From: Chrysaora quinquecirrha
Taxonomy: Eukaryota > Cnidaria > Scyphozoa > Semaeostomeae > Pelagiidae
Direction of reading: 5' to 3'
Assembly (NCBI GenBank): GCA_014526335.1
Contig: JACTAT010000286.1
Coordinates: 434,001 to 498,000, forward strand
DNA length: 64,000 nt
Under the pieces are notes generated by a model. It worked only from the letters and a program-made list of their open reading frames with translations. It was not told the origin of the DNA and made no database searches. Positions 32,014 to 43,722 of this stretch are shown here, one piece after another. Each line of letters starts with the position of its first letter. Within the stretch, counting starts at the first letter, position 1. A program made the translations under genes and the position numbers.

Positions 32014-32289
32014 AGTTCGGCCGAAGAACAGAGCTATGAACACGAACATCGGAACTTCAACAAAACTCATCAATGGCTGCCATCAGAAGACTGGAATTGA
32101 AGAGAATTACTGTGCAGCTGTTCTATTCAAGAAGAGGAACCTTTGTCAGTCAGCATAGGAGAATTATATATTTTACTGGTGAAATATAAATGAAAAAGGT
32201 AACGGTTCAAACTGCCAATCTTTAGTATAAGGCCTATAGGCCTGGGCATAGAGGTAGGCCTAGGCTACGCATAGGTAGTCCCTAGCCTA

Positions 32290-32531
32290 CAATCATGGAC
32301 AAAATTGTTGAGAAAAAATACAAAATTCCAAAAAATATAATTCATGTACGCACAAATCAACATAGACCTCCCCCTCCCCCCTGATTCAATGTTGGTTTGT
32401 TAGATTACCGCTTCCCCGGTGGAGAAAATAAGATAACAACATTGATTTGGGGGGAGGGGGAGATAAAGTGACCAAAATTTAGGCAACTATCAAGTTTTTT
32501 GAAAAGTCTCAACTAATTTTGTCCATGATTG
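32290..32531. repeat. Palindromic repeat R1 (left outer end of array)
   Basis: Outer arms CAATCATGGACAAAATT and AATTTTGTCCATGATTG, ~24 bp with one gap. The inner arms ATCTCCCCCTCCCCCC...CAATGTTG (R1 itself has one mismatch, ACCTCC for ATCTCC) pair with CAACATTG...GGGGGGAGGGGGAGAT. Preceded by TA. Confidence 0.88.
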
Positions 32532-32543
32532 TCTGAGTGGAAG

Positions 32544-32733
32544 GAATTTATAAGCTATCTTGACATGTCTAAAAATCATTTTTTAATGCTTCGGAAATAT
32601 ATATGCAATATGGAATTCAATTCTAGAAGTATTATTTTGAATTTATAAGCTATCTTCACATGTCTAAAAATCATTTTTTAATGCTTCGGAAATATATATG
32701 CAATATGGAATTCAATTCTTGAAGTATTATTTT
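32544..32733. repeat. 95 bp tandem duplication in unit 1
   Basis: GAATTTATAAGCTATCTT and the following 80 bp occur twice (32544 and 32639). The same doubling is in unit 3 but unit 2 has one copy, which explains unit 2 being ~95 bp shorter. Confidence 0.9.
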
Positions 32734-32994
32734 GGGTTATATTGCAAAGTAAATATCGATTAGGGAAGGATTGGGGGTCAGCAAAGACGGGGGTAACGTA
32801 TAGGAAAACGTGTGAATACATTTCATGTATTCATGAGCAATGTATTATGGTTTCGGGCGTGGGGTTCATTCTGCAAAGGCTACGCGTTTTATCGGAGAAT
32901 TAATTCGTTTGAAAGACATTGTTGCTGAAGGGATTGTGGTTGCTGTTGTTGCTTGTGTGCAATTGAATAATTTGCGTTGAGGAACTTTCGAGAT

Positions 32995-33339
32995 ATGCAA
33001 CTTAGGACCTCCTTAAATTTGAATGGCCTTATTCATAACAGAATTGCTGTTTCAATGTCCGACTCTATAGAGCACAAAAGAGATAGATTCCTTTTAGTCT
33101 GTGAAGCAATATCTATAGGAAAAACTGTGCATGTCTTAAACTTCATTGTCATGATATCTCCTGATAAGACATTAATAAACGATGTCAGAAAAGAGTACGT
33201 CATTTGTAAGGAAACGATCATTGTAATCATGAAGGCCACTTGTAGCCAAATATGGCAGGAGATCTTTATAAGTTCTGTCGTGGATTTCTATGAATGTGAG
33301 ATCTTCGCAAGACTACACAGAACATTGCATGAATTATAA
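32995..33339 (+). CDS. Small conserved ORF upstream of Rep, unit 1
   Basis: 114 residues from ATG 32995 (MQLRTSLNLNGLIHNR), ending HRTLHEL 36 bp before Rep. It is mixed in character, with a hydrophobic middle (VHVLNFIVMIS) and cysteines. I recognise no family. All three units keep it open, but they are too similar for that to prove coding. Element A has no clear counterpart. It could equally be the Rep leader. Confidence 0.35.
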   Translation: MQLRTSLNLNGLIHNRIAVSMSDSIEHKRDRFLLVCEAISIGKTVHVLNFIVMISPDKTLINDVRKEYVICKETIIVIMKATCSQIWQEIFISSVVDFYECEIFARLHRTLHEL

Positions 33340-33375
33340 CCACAAGATCAAGAAACATAGTATACGATCATCGTA

Positions 33376-34769
33376 ATGGACTTAATTCAAGCTTATGGGT
33401 CAAGTGAACGTTCTGAAGATTGTGACGAGGGTATAGAGAAACTGCCGCAACTGAGGAGGAAGAAAGTAAGATCTACTTATCTAATAACGTACAGTAAGGC
33501 AAATTTAGAGCTATTTCCAAGCAGAGAATCATTCGCAGAAGCGGTTGTTGACAGTTTCAAAACAGATAAAGTGTATGTGAAGCAGTGGGTATGCTGTAGA
33601 GAAAAGCACAAGAAGAACGAAGGGGTTCATTATCATATCACAGTGAAACTAAATAGAAATCAAAGATGGTTACCAGTGAAAGATAAGTTAGTTGTTGAGT
33701 AGAGTATACTCGTCAAATTTTCAGGAAAGCATAAAAACTATTACACAGCTTGGAAGTATGTCACTAAAGAAGACACAGAGTACAAGGAAAGCGAAGAACA
33801 CCCCAGGCTCACCAGTCGTCCAAAGACAGGAGCAGCAACAGCTTCTCGTATGCTCACTGCAGAACTTGCTGAAAATGAGGACAGTTCTGAAGAAGAACAA
33901 GAAGAAAGAAGGAAGATTAAGAAATTGAGTAATGATGAAGTTGGTGGGATGGTGATAAGCAGGGGAATAAAAACCAGAATAGAGCTGCTTGCGTTGGCAA
34001 AAGAACAGAGATCGGAAGGGAAGTGTGATCTGGCTCATTTCATCATGAATAGAAGCCAGAAGAAAATAGATGAGCTAATAACAACGGCATGGGACATGGA
34101 GAATGCTGATAAGATTTTAAGCGGAGCAAAGATGTCTAGAATGGACGTTCTTACTGCATGTTTGCAAGATGCCTGTAATGCAGACTGTAATGGTCAATGG
34201 TTAGACATGGCTCGAAACTGTTTACGAAATAATGGTATTTCAGAAGAGATATTTGCTGATTCTGTAAATACGCTTCTGACGAAAGGAAGGGGTAAATACC
34301 GAAACATAATGATCGTTGGTCCAGCAAATTGTGGTAAGACATTTATACTCAGTCCTATTACAAAGGTTTTCAATTGCTTTGTAAACCCAGCATCAACATC
34401 TTTCGCTTGGGTTGGTGCTGAAGAAGCGGAGATTCTTTTCCTAAATGATTTGCGATGGAGCAGCTGTATTATACCATGGCATGATTTTCTTCCCATGCTT
34501 GAAGGAGCTGATGTTCATTTACCAGCCCGAAATCCCACTTTGCGAAAGACATTCTATTGAACAAGGACACACCAATTTTTAGCACAAGTAATCAGCCAAT
34601 TATATACATAAAGAATGGTGTTATAAATGAAAGAGAAACTGAAATGATGATCGTGAGATGGAAGGTGTTCACTTTTCACCATCAGGTTCGTGAAGAAGGT
34701 CAACGGGAGGTTAAGCCCTGCAGCAAATGTTTTGCTCAGCTTATTCTTGCACATAACGGACATATCTAA
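33376..34769 (+). pseudogene. HUH/S3H Rep, unit 1 (nonsense plus frameshift)
   Basis: Homologous along its length to the Rep of element A: motif I STYLITYS, HYH, YVTK, then GPANCGKT, ILFLND and IFSTSN. Two private breaks are present: a TAG at 33700-33702, between the HYH and YVTK motifs, and a one-base loss in a C run near 34526, between Walker B and motif C. The reading length is one base short of unit 2. The motifs themselves are intact, so the inactivation looks recent. Confidence 0.88.
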
Positions 34770-34840
34770 CAAAACGTTGTTGCCATTACATACAATATGT
34801 AGCGCTTTTATTCTTACAAGAGTATTTTATGAAACAACTC

Positions 34841-35093
34841 GGTTAACACATGGTTAACAATGGTTAACGCACGATTAACACTTCCATTTCTGGTAATAAA
34901 TAGACATTACAAGAGGTAAAGTTAACGATTTGGGTACGGTAAGAATCGCAATAATCGATTTAATCTTAAAACACTAAAAAATCATTCTGTAAATGTAAGC
35001 AACTAAATTATCTACGGTTAACACTTCAGTAGGAAAAAAATATCTTGAACATTCAATTATTTTTTGGAAAAGGTCGTTAATCGTGTTAACCGT
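34841..35093. promoter_or_regulatory. Iteron cluster GGTTAAC, unit 1
   Basis: GGTTAAC occurs at 34841, 34852, 34862 and ~35018, with AGTTAACG, GATTAACAC and GTGTTAACCG variants. The cluster begins ~70 bp after the Rep stop, the same slot as in element A but with fewer copies. Confidence 0.65.
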
Positions 35094-35507
35094 TGATATT
35101 TGCCACATTTTCGAGCATTTCGATTTCTCTGAAGCACATATATACATATTGTAACACCATTGTATAAAAGGTATAGAATTTTCACTGTCTTACAGCTTTG
35201 TATCTAATTAAGGGCGCGTTATGTACATTTGAAGTAGGCCCACTCCTACAAGGTACTATGTTTGAAAATTATTGCCTCTATCTTATCTCCCAAAATTTAA
35301 TGCATTATTAATTACATTGTTTCGGCAACAAAGCTTTTCCTGCATTTAGCTTGCAAAGACTTAGAAAAGAAAGAAGCATGTTATTTTCCAGACATAGTTA
35401 ATTTTCATTAACAAAAAAGAATACGAGAAAAAAACAAAACATTAATAAAGAGGTATCCATTATAGTTAGTTCATACAGTATTATAGTTGTGTTTAAAAGT
35501 CTTTTAA

Positions 35508-36009
35508 CCCTTTACTTACCAGTGTAGTTTTGTCGGCCATATTACCTCTGCCTCTCACTGGAGACGTTTGATTCATGCAGTATTACATAGAGTACTTCAT
35601 GGGGAATCGAATGGTACCAAGATTTAGGCCCATGCTGTAGCTTCGGGAAGAATTTCAACATTTGTGTTGAACTCATTTGGGATTTTTTGCTCGAAGGGAA
35701 ATTTGGGCCTAAGCGGGAAGTATGAAATCTTGATTTATTTTCAAATAAGTAATTTAGTACAGGCAAGTAAGCACTTTTCTTTCATAATTTCACTTGACCT
35801 TGCTGTTTGTCAACAAACAAAGTCGATATCATTAAGGGGGCGGCTGCTATGAGGCATTGTCCTCTGGGGGGCAAAAATTAATTAAAATTTGGCCTCGCCC
35901 CCCAGGGGAGAATTTTTTCACCTGTTTTGTCATATTTATGTATATATCTGTCTAATAAGGAGATTTGGTTGCGAAATGACAAGTATTTCACTGTGTGGTA
36001 AGTAAAGGG
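35508..36009. mobile_element. ~500 bp MITE with CCCTTTACTTACCA ends, unit 1
   Basis: TTAA-CCCTTTACTTACCA at 35504 and TGGTAAGTAAAGGG-TTTAA ending at 36014 are inverted. The TTAA flank suggests piggyBac-type mobilisation; a TTA target with ACCC ends is the alternative. An inner CTCTGGGGGGC/GCCCCCCAGGGGAG hairpin is present. It lies between the iterons and the transposase stop. Confidence 0.75.
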
Positions 36010-36028
36010 TTTAATTCAACTGTCAGTG

Positions 36029-37114
36029 TCAATACTTAAGTCTTTCTCCTTTCGACTTGATAATTGCAGTGAGTCTATCTGCCATAGACTCGATTGTTTT
36101 ATCGATAGTTCTTGCATCGAATTCATAGAGTGTTCTTGAAACCCGCTTGGAAAATTCTTCGTATATCTCAGCAGAAATTCTTTTCTCAATTGCCTCAGCT
36201 TTCAATTCTTTTCTCACTAGATGAAATACATTTTCTATAGGATTGAGATTGGGGCTTCTTGGTGGTATGGCTAAAAGTTTTGAAGCATATTTTACCATGG
36301 CTCCCCTTGCTTTTTTGCTATTTTGGCTTGGGTCACCATCTTGAATAAACATGCGGCTCTTTTTTCCGCTTTTCTGAAATAGCTGCTCAAAGTTTCTGAG
36401 GACATATTTCTCACAGTAGTCACCGTTCATTTTGTCGAACTGCTCTACACCTATGACACCATGCACATACGATATAGCAACCATGACGCTGACAACTTTT
36501 CCACCATGCCCAACTTTACTGCCTTTTGACACACATCCCTGTTTCAAGCCTTCATCTTTTCTTCTCCAAAGGCGACCACATGGTGCTTTAGCTTGATCAA
36601 GGGGATTTCTTTTATGTACAAAACTGACTCCATCCAAATAAAATGCGATATCATTTTCCATACATCTTTGTCGTACTCCTTTAACATTTGACGACAAATT
36701 GAACTCTCCGCTTTTGTCCTTCTCGCTAAGCAATCCTTTCCTTCTGCTCTGCAGGTAGTTGTAGCCTCTTCTATTTAAGAAGCGTCTGACAGTGCAATCA
36801 CACATATTCTCTATTCCAGCTTCCTTCATCAATCGCTTGGAAGAAAATGATCCCTCGCTTTCTCTCAGTTTTCCAATTTGTTGAATGATCTGCCGTTCTT
36901 GTTGCCTGTTGAGCTTCCTCGGTCTCCCAACAGTGCCCTTTGATCGTTGTGACATGTTCGCAGGCTGCACTCTCTTCTTTGCATGTCGATAAACAGATGC
37001 CCTAGATATCTCAGGATACCTTTTGCACAACTCTGGCAATGGCACTCCTTTCTCTTGATAGAGAAATCGCAGGTACAGAGAGAGCTCACACGGTACTTTT
37101 CTCTTGAAAACCAT
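36029..37114 (-). pseudogene. IS630/Tc1-type transposase, unit 1 (open, but with a scrambled segment)
   Basis: A 361-residue frame from ATG 37114: HTH (LPELCKRYPEISRASVYRHAKK), GRPRK, second HTH ending YLQSRRKGLL, then catalytic D in FYLDGVSF, D in FIQDGDPSQNS and E in SPNLNPIEN. Between KGLLSEKDK and NDIAFYLDG about 20 residues read in the wrong frame, because three single-base losses (two near 36700, one near 36655) sum to a codon. The product would be full length with a foreign insert just before the first catalytic strand. It is probably inactive, although formally open. Confidence 0.85.
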
Positions 37115-37694
37115 GTTTTCAGTAATGAGTGCAGGACCAACGTGATATTTAAAGCTGTCTCATTCCCTGTCCAAAGATCACAATTTCTATGGGAAAAGTT
37201 GTGCCGCTGCCCCCGAAGTGACAAATATGCGCTTGCGGCTCCCTCTAGAATATGAGAGAAAAGGCGACACCGACGCATTCTGCGCCCAGTGCAATGTTAT
37301 AACGAATGATGAACTTCACCGCTTTCATAGCTATATTCTCACTTCGGTGTCGGCAAAACACATGTGTCGGCAACCAAAAGACACAAGAAATAGTTTCTTC
37401 TTAACATGACAAAGATGAAGAAAATCCTGCATGTTTCCTACTTTCATGCTAACATCGAATGTAACCTATTGCGTATATCGGATATATGCCCAAATTTACG
37501 CTGGCATTGCTTCAATTACATGCAGCGTATAACCCCCCTCCGCGCAACCCCCCGTCTCCGAAATTCATGTTTTACTTGACATTCATATGAACCTACATAT
37601 AACATTTGCAAATTCGTGGAAATGCCCCATAAAGTATCATTTCCTCACTTTCAAATTGCACAGAACGAATTCAGACATTTCTACAGTCTTCAGA
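37115..37694. other. Spacer between transposase start and next palindrome, unit 1
   Basis: ~580 bp, copied in all units with small indels near CCCCCTCCGC. It must contain the transposase promoter. No convincing ORF: the short open frames here are shadows. Confidence 0.5.
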
Positions 37695-37936
37695 CAATCA
37701 TGGACAAAATTGTTGAGAAAAAATACAAAATTCCAAAAAATATAATTCATGTACGCACAAATCAACATAGATGTCCCCCTCCCCCCTGATTCAATGTTGG
37801 TTTGTTAGATTACCGCTTCCCCGGTGGAGAAAATAAGATAACAACATTGATTTGGGGGGAGGGGGAGATAAAGTGACCAAAATTTAGGCAACTATCAAGT
37901 TTTTTGAAAAGTCTCAACTAATTTTGTCCATGATTG
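37695..37936. repeat. Palindromic repeat R2 (internal)
   Basis: 242 bp, nearly identical to R1, extended on both sides as CAGACAATC...GATTGTCTG because it is internal. Confidence 0.88.
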
Positions 37937-38315
37937 TCTGAGTGGAAGGAATTTATAAGCTATCTTGACATGTCGAAAAATCATTTTTTAATGCTTCGGA
38001 AATATATATGCAATATGGAATTCAATTCTTGAAGTATTATTTTGGGTTATATTGCAAAGTAAATATCGATTAGGGGAGGATTGAGGGTCAGCAAAGACGG
38101 GGGTAACGTATAGGAAAACGTGTGAATACATTTCATGTATTCATGAACAATGTATTATGGTTTCGGGCGTGGGGTTCATTCTGCAAATTTCCCCGATACG
38201 CTACGCGTTTTATTGGAGAATTAATTCGTTTGAAAGACATTGTTGCTGAAGGGATTGTGGTTGCTGTTGTTGCTTGTGTGCAATTGAATAATTTGCCTTG
38301 AGGAACTTTCGAGAT

Positions 38316-38660
38316 ATGCAACTTAGGACCTCCATATATTTGAATGGCCTTATTCATAACAGAATTGCTGTTTCAATGTCCGACTCTATAGAGCACAAAA
38401 GAGATAGATTCCTTTTAGTCTGTGAAGCAATATCTATAGGAAAAACTGTGCATGTCTTAAACTTCATTGTCGTGATATCTCCTGATAAGACATTAATAAA
38501 CGACGTCAGAAAAGAGTACGTCATTTGTAAGGAAACGATCATTGTAATCATGAAGGCCACTTGTAGCCAAATATGGCAGGAGATCTTTATAAGTTCTGTC
38601 GTGGATTTCTATGAATGTGAGATCTTCGCAAGACTACACAGAACATTGCATGAATTATAA
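38316..38660 (+). CDS. Small conserved ORF upstream of Rep, unit 2
   Basis: The same 114-residue frame as in unit 1, with IYLN for LNLN and V for M in the FIVV stretch. Unknown function. Confidence 0.35.
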   Translation: MQLRTSIYLNGLIHNRIAVSMSDSIEHKRDRFLLVCEAISIGKTVHVLNFIVVISPDKTLINDVRKEYVICKETIIVIMKATCSQIWQEIFISSVVDFYECEIFARLHRTLHEL

Positions 38661-38696
38661 CCACAAGATCAAGAAACATAGTATGCGATCATCGTA

Positions 38697-40091
38697 ATGG
38701 ACTTAATTCAAGCTTATGGGTCAAGTGAACGTTCTGAAGATTGTGACGAGGGTATAGAGAAACTGCCGCAACTGAGGAGGAAGAAAGTAAGATCTACTTA
38801 TCTAATAACGTACAGTAAGGCAAATTTAGAGCTATTTCCAAGCAGAGAATCATTCGCAGAAGCGGTTGTTGACAGTTTCAAAACAGATAAAGTGTATGTG
38901 AAGCAGTGGGTATGCTGTAGAGAAAAGCACAAGAAGAACGAAGGGGTTCATTATCATATCACAGTGAAACTAAATAGAAATCAAAGATGGTTACCAGTGA
39001 AAGATAAGTTAGTTGTTGAGTATAGTATAGTCGTCAAATTTTCAGGAAAGCATAAAAACTATTACACAGCTTGGAAGTATGTCACTAAAGAAGACACAGA
39101 GTACAAGGAAAGCGAAGAACACCCCAGGCTCACCAGTCGTCCAAAGACAGGAGCAGCAACAGCTGCTCGTATGCTCACTGCAGAACTTGCTGAAAATGAG
39201 GACAGTTCTGAAGAAGAACAAGAAGAAAGAAGGAAGATTAAGAAATTGAGTAATGATGAAGTTGGTGGGATGGTGATAAGCAGGGGAATAAAAACCAGAA
39301 TAGAGCTGCTTGCGTTGGCAAAAGAACAGAGATCGGAAGGGAAGTGTGATCTGGCTCATTTCATCATGAATAGAAGCCAGAAGGAAATAGATGAGCTAAT
39401 AACAACGGCATGGGACATGGAGAATGCTGATAAGATTTTAAGCGGAGCAAAGATGTCTAGAATGGACGTTCTTACTGCATGTTTGCAAGATGACTGTAAT
39501 GCAGACTGTAATGGTCAATGGTTAGACATGGCTCGAAACTGTTTACGAAATAATGGTATTTCAGAAGAGATATTTGCTGATTCTGTAAAAACGCTTCTGA
39601 CGAAAGGAAGGGGTAAATACCGAAACATAATGATCGTTGGTCCAGCAAATTGTGGTAAGACATTTATACTCAGTCCTATTACAAAGGTTTTCAATTGCTT
39701 TGTAAACCCAGCATCAACATCTTTCGCTTGGGTTGGTGCTGAAGAAGCGGAGATTCTTTTCCTAAATGATTTGCGATGGAGCAGCTGAATTATACCATGG
39801 CATGATTTTCTTCCCATGCTTGAAGGAGCTGATGTTCATTTACCAGCCCCGAAATCCCACTTTGCGAAAGACATTCTATTGAACAAGGACACACCAATTT
39901 TTAGCACAAGTAATCAGCCAATTATATACATAAAGAATGGTGTTATAAATGAAAGAGAAACTGAAATGATGATCGTGAGATGGAAGGTGTTCACTTTTCA
40001 CCATCAGGTTCGTGAAGAAGGTCAACGGGAGGTTAAGCCCTGCAGCAAATGTTTTGCTCAGCTTATTCTTGCACATAACGGACATATCTAA
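38697..40091 (+). pseudogene. HUH/S3H Rep, unit 2 (single nonsense codon)
   Basis: The best preserved of the three. 1395 bp are in one frame, interrupted only by a TGA at 39786-39788, where the other units read TGT, just after Walker B. The HUH domain (HYH, YVTK) is wholly upstream of the stop, so a truncated 363-residue product would keep the nickase but lose the helicase motif C. This lesion is not found in units 1 or 3. Confidence 0.9.
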
Positions 40092-40162
40092 CAAAACGTT
40101 GTTGCCATTACATACAATATGTAGCGCTTTTATTCTTACAAGAGTATTTTATGAAACAACTC

Positions 40163-40414
40163 GGTTAACACATGGTTAACAATGGTTAACGCACGATTAA
40201 CACTTCCATTTCTGGTAATAAATAGACATTACAAGAGGTAAAGTTAACGATTTGGGTACGGTAAGAATCGCAATAATCGATTTAATCTTAAAACACTAAA
40301 AAATCATTCTGTAAATGTAAGCAACTAAATTATCTACGGTTAACACTTCAGTAGGAAAAAAATATCTTGAACATTCAATTATTTTTTGGAAAAGGTCGTT
40401 AATCGTGTTAACCG
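40163..40414. promoter_or_regulatory. Iteron cluster GGTTAAC, unit 2
   Basis: Identical arrangement to unit 1, starting ~70 bp after the Rep stop. Confidence 0.65.
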
Positions 40415-40828
40415 TTGATATTTGCCACATTTTCGAGCATTTCGATTTCTCTGAAGCACATATATACATATTGTAACACCATTGTATAAAAGGTATAGAA
40501 TTTTCACTGTCTTACAGCTTTGTATCTAATTAAGGGCGCGTTATGTACATTTGAAGTAGGCCCACTCCTACAAGGTACTATGTTTGAAAATTATTGCCTC
40601 TATCTTATCTCCCAAAATTTAATGCATTATTAATTACATTGTTTCGCAACAAAGCTTTTCCTGCATTTAGCTTGCAAAGACTTAGAAAAGAAAGAAGCAT
40701 GTTATTTTCCAGACATAGTTAATTTTCATTAACAAAAAAGAATACGAGAAAAAAACAAAACATTAATAAAGAGGTATCCATTATAGTTAGTTCATACAGT
40801 ATTATAGTTGTGTTTAAAAGTCTTTTAA

Positions 40829-41328
40829 CCCTTTACTTACCAGTGTAGTTTTGTCGGCCATATTACCTCTGCCTCTCACTGGAGACGTTTGATTCATGCA
40901 GTATTACATAGAGTACTTCATGGGGAATCGAATGGTACCAAGATTTAGGCCCATGCTGTAGCTTCGGGAAGAATTTCAACATTTGTGTTGAACTCATTTG
41001 GGATTTTTTGCTCGAAGGGAAATTTGGGCCTAAGCGGGAAGTATGAAATCTTGATTTATTTTCAAACAAGTAATTTAGTACAGGCAAGTAAGCACTTTTC
41101 TTTCATAATTTCACTTGACCTTGCTGTTTGTCAACAAACAAAGTCGATATCATTAAGGGGGCGGCTGCTTTGAGGCATTGTCCTCTGGGGGGCAAAAATT
41201 AATTAAAATTTGGCCTCGCCCCCCAGGGGAATTTTTTCACCTGTTTTGTCATATTTATGTATATATCTGTCTAATAAGGAGATTTGGTTGCGAAATGACA
41301 AATATTTCACTGTGTGGTAAGTAAAGGG
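40829..41328. mobile_element. ~500 bp MITE, unit 2
   Basis: The same insertion at the same site as in unit 1, so it predates the duplication of units. Confidence 0.75.
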
Positions 41329-41347
41329 TTTAATTCAACTGTCAGTG

Positions 41348-42434
41348 TCAATACTTAAGTCTTTCTCCTTTCGACTTGATAATTGCAGTGAGTCTATCTG
41401 CCATAGACTCGATTGTTTTATCGATAGTTCTTGCATCAAATTCATAGAGTGTTCTTGAAACCCGCTTGGAAAATTCTTGGTATATCTCAGCAGAAATTCT
41501 TTTCTCAATTGCCTCAGCTTTCAATTCTTTTCTCACTAGATGAAATACATTTTCTATAGGATTGAGATTGGGGCTTCTTGGTGGTATGGCTAAAAGTTTT
41601 GCAGCATATTTTACCATGGCTCCCCTTGCTTTTTGCTATTTTGGCTTGGGTCACCATCTTGAATAAACATGCGGCTCTCTTTTCCGCTTTTCTGAAATAG
41701 CTGCTCAAAGTTTCTGAGGACATATTTCTCACAGTAGTCACCGTTCATTTTGTCGAACTGCTCTACACCTATGACACCATGCACATACGATATAGCAACC
41801 ATGACGCTGACAACTTTTCCACCATGCCCAACTTTACTGCCTTTTGACACACATCCCTGTTTCAAGCCTTCATCTTTTCTTCTCCAAAGGCGACCACATG
41901 GTGCTTTAGCTTGATCAAGGGGATTTCTTTTATGTACAAAACTGACTCCATCCAAATAAAATGCGATATCATTTTTCCATACATCTTTGTCGTACTCCTT
42001 TAACATTTGACGACAAATTGAACTCTCCGCTTTTTGTCCTTCTCGCTAAGCAATCCTTTCCTTCTGCTCTGCAGGTAGTTGTAGCCTCTTCTATTTAAGA
42101 AGCGTCTGACAGTGCAATCACACATATTCTCTATTCCAGCTTCCTTCATCAATCGCTTGGAAGAAAATGATCCCTCGCTTTCTCTCAGTTTTCCAATTTG
42201 TTGAATGATCTGCCGTTCTTGTTGCCTGTTGAGCTTCCTCGGTCTTCCAACAGTGCCCTTTGATCGTTGTGACATGTTCGCAGGCTGCACTCTCTTCTTT
42301 GCATGTCGATAAACAGATGCCCTAGATATCTCAGGATACCTTTTGCACAACTCTGGCAATGGCACTCCTTTCTCTTGATAGAGAAATCGCAGGTACAGAG
42401 AGAGCTCACACGGTACTTTTCTCTTGAAAACCAT
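41348..42434 (-). pseudogene. IS630/Tc1-type transposase, unit 2 (two frameshifts)
   Basis: Three overlapping frames: 42434-42000 (both HTHs), 42006-41611 (first two catalytic Asp) and 41617-41348 (SPNLNPIEN Glu). The first break, near 42013 in a T run, is the one shared by all units. The second, a T lost in a run near 41632, is private. Confidence 0.85.
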
Positions 42435-43006
42435 GTTTTCAGTAATGAGTGCAGGACCAACGCGATATTTAAAGCTGTCTCATTCCCTGTCCAAAGATCA
42501 CAATTTCTATGGGAAAAGTTGTGCCGCTGCCCCCGAAGTGACAAATATGCGCTATGCTCCTCTAGAATATGAGAGAAAAGCGACACCGACGCATTCTGCG
42601 CCCAGTGCAATGTTATAACGAATGATGAACTTCACCGCTTTCATAGCTATATTCTCACTTCGGTGTCGGCAAAACACATGTGTCGGCAACCAAAAGACAC
42701 AAGAAATAGTTTCTTCTTAACATGACAAAGATGAAGAAAATCCTGCATGTTTCCTACTTTCATGCTAACATCGAATGTAACCTATTGCGTATATCGGATA
42801 TATGCCCAAATTTACGCTGACATTGCTTCAATTACATGCAGCGTATAACCCCCTCCAGCAACCCCGTCTCCGAAATTCATGTTTTACTTGACATTCATAT
42901 GAACCTACATATAACATTTGCAAATTCGTGGAAATGCCCCATAAAGTATCATTTCCTCACTTTCAAATTGCACAGAACGAATTCAGACATTTCTACAGTC
43001 TTCAGA

Positions 43007-43248
43007 CAATCATGGACAAAATTGTTGAGAAAAAATACAAAATTCCAAAAAATATAATTCATGTACGCACAAATCAACATAGATCTCCCCCTCCCCCCTG
43101 ATTCAATGTTGGTTTGTTAGATTACCGCTTCCCCGGTGGAGAAAATAAGATAACAACATTGATTTGGGGGGAGGGGGAGATAAAGTGACCAAAATTTAGG
43201 CAACTATCAAGTTTTTTGAAAAGTCTCAACTAATTTTGTCCATGATTG
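43007..43248. repeat. Palindromic repeat R3 (internal)
   Basis: 242 bp, same structure as R2. Confidence 0.88.
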
Positions 43249-43260
43249 TCTGAGTGGAAG

Positions 43261-43450
43261 GAATTTATAAGCTATCTTGACATGTCGAAAAATCATTTTT
43301 TAATGCTTCGGAAATATATATGCAATATGGAATTCAATTCTAGAAGTATTATTTTGAATTTATAAGCTATCTTGACATGTCTAAAAATCATTTTTTAATG
43401 CTTCGGAAATATATATGCAATATGGAATTCAATTCTTGAAGTATTATTTT
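43261..43450. repeat. 95 bp tandem duplication in unit 3
   Basis: Same doubling as in unit 1 (43261 and 43356). Confidence 0.9.
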
Positions 43451-43722
43451 GGGTTATATTGCAAAGTAAATATCGATTAGGGAAGGATTGAGGGTCAGCA
43501 AAGACGGGGGTAACGTATAGGAAAACGTGTGAATACATTTCACGTATTCATGAACAATGTATTATGGTTTCGGGCGTGGGGTTCATTCTGCAAATTTCCC
43601 CGATACGCTACGCGTTTTATCGGAGAATTAATTCGTTTGAAAGACATTGTTGCTGAAGGGATTGTGGTTGCTGTTGTTGCTTGTGTGCAATTGAATAATT
43701 TGCGTTGAGGAACTTTCGAGAT

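Noticed and set aside
33376..34769. Calling the Rep genes simply an endogenous parvovirus or CRESS virus
   Set aside because: No capsid gene is present, and two diverged families both pair Rep with the same transposase type, palindromic ends and iterons, which fits a transposon better.
35574..35590. CAGTATTAC as a CRESS-type nicking nonanucleotide
   Set aside because: It lies inside the secondarily inserted MITE and has no flanking stem, so chance is more likely.
38354..38560. Minus-strand 68-codon ORF repeated in each unit
   Set aside because: It mirrors the small plus-strand ORF, and its repetition only reflects unit identity.
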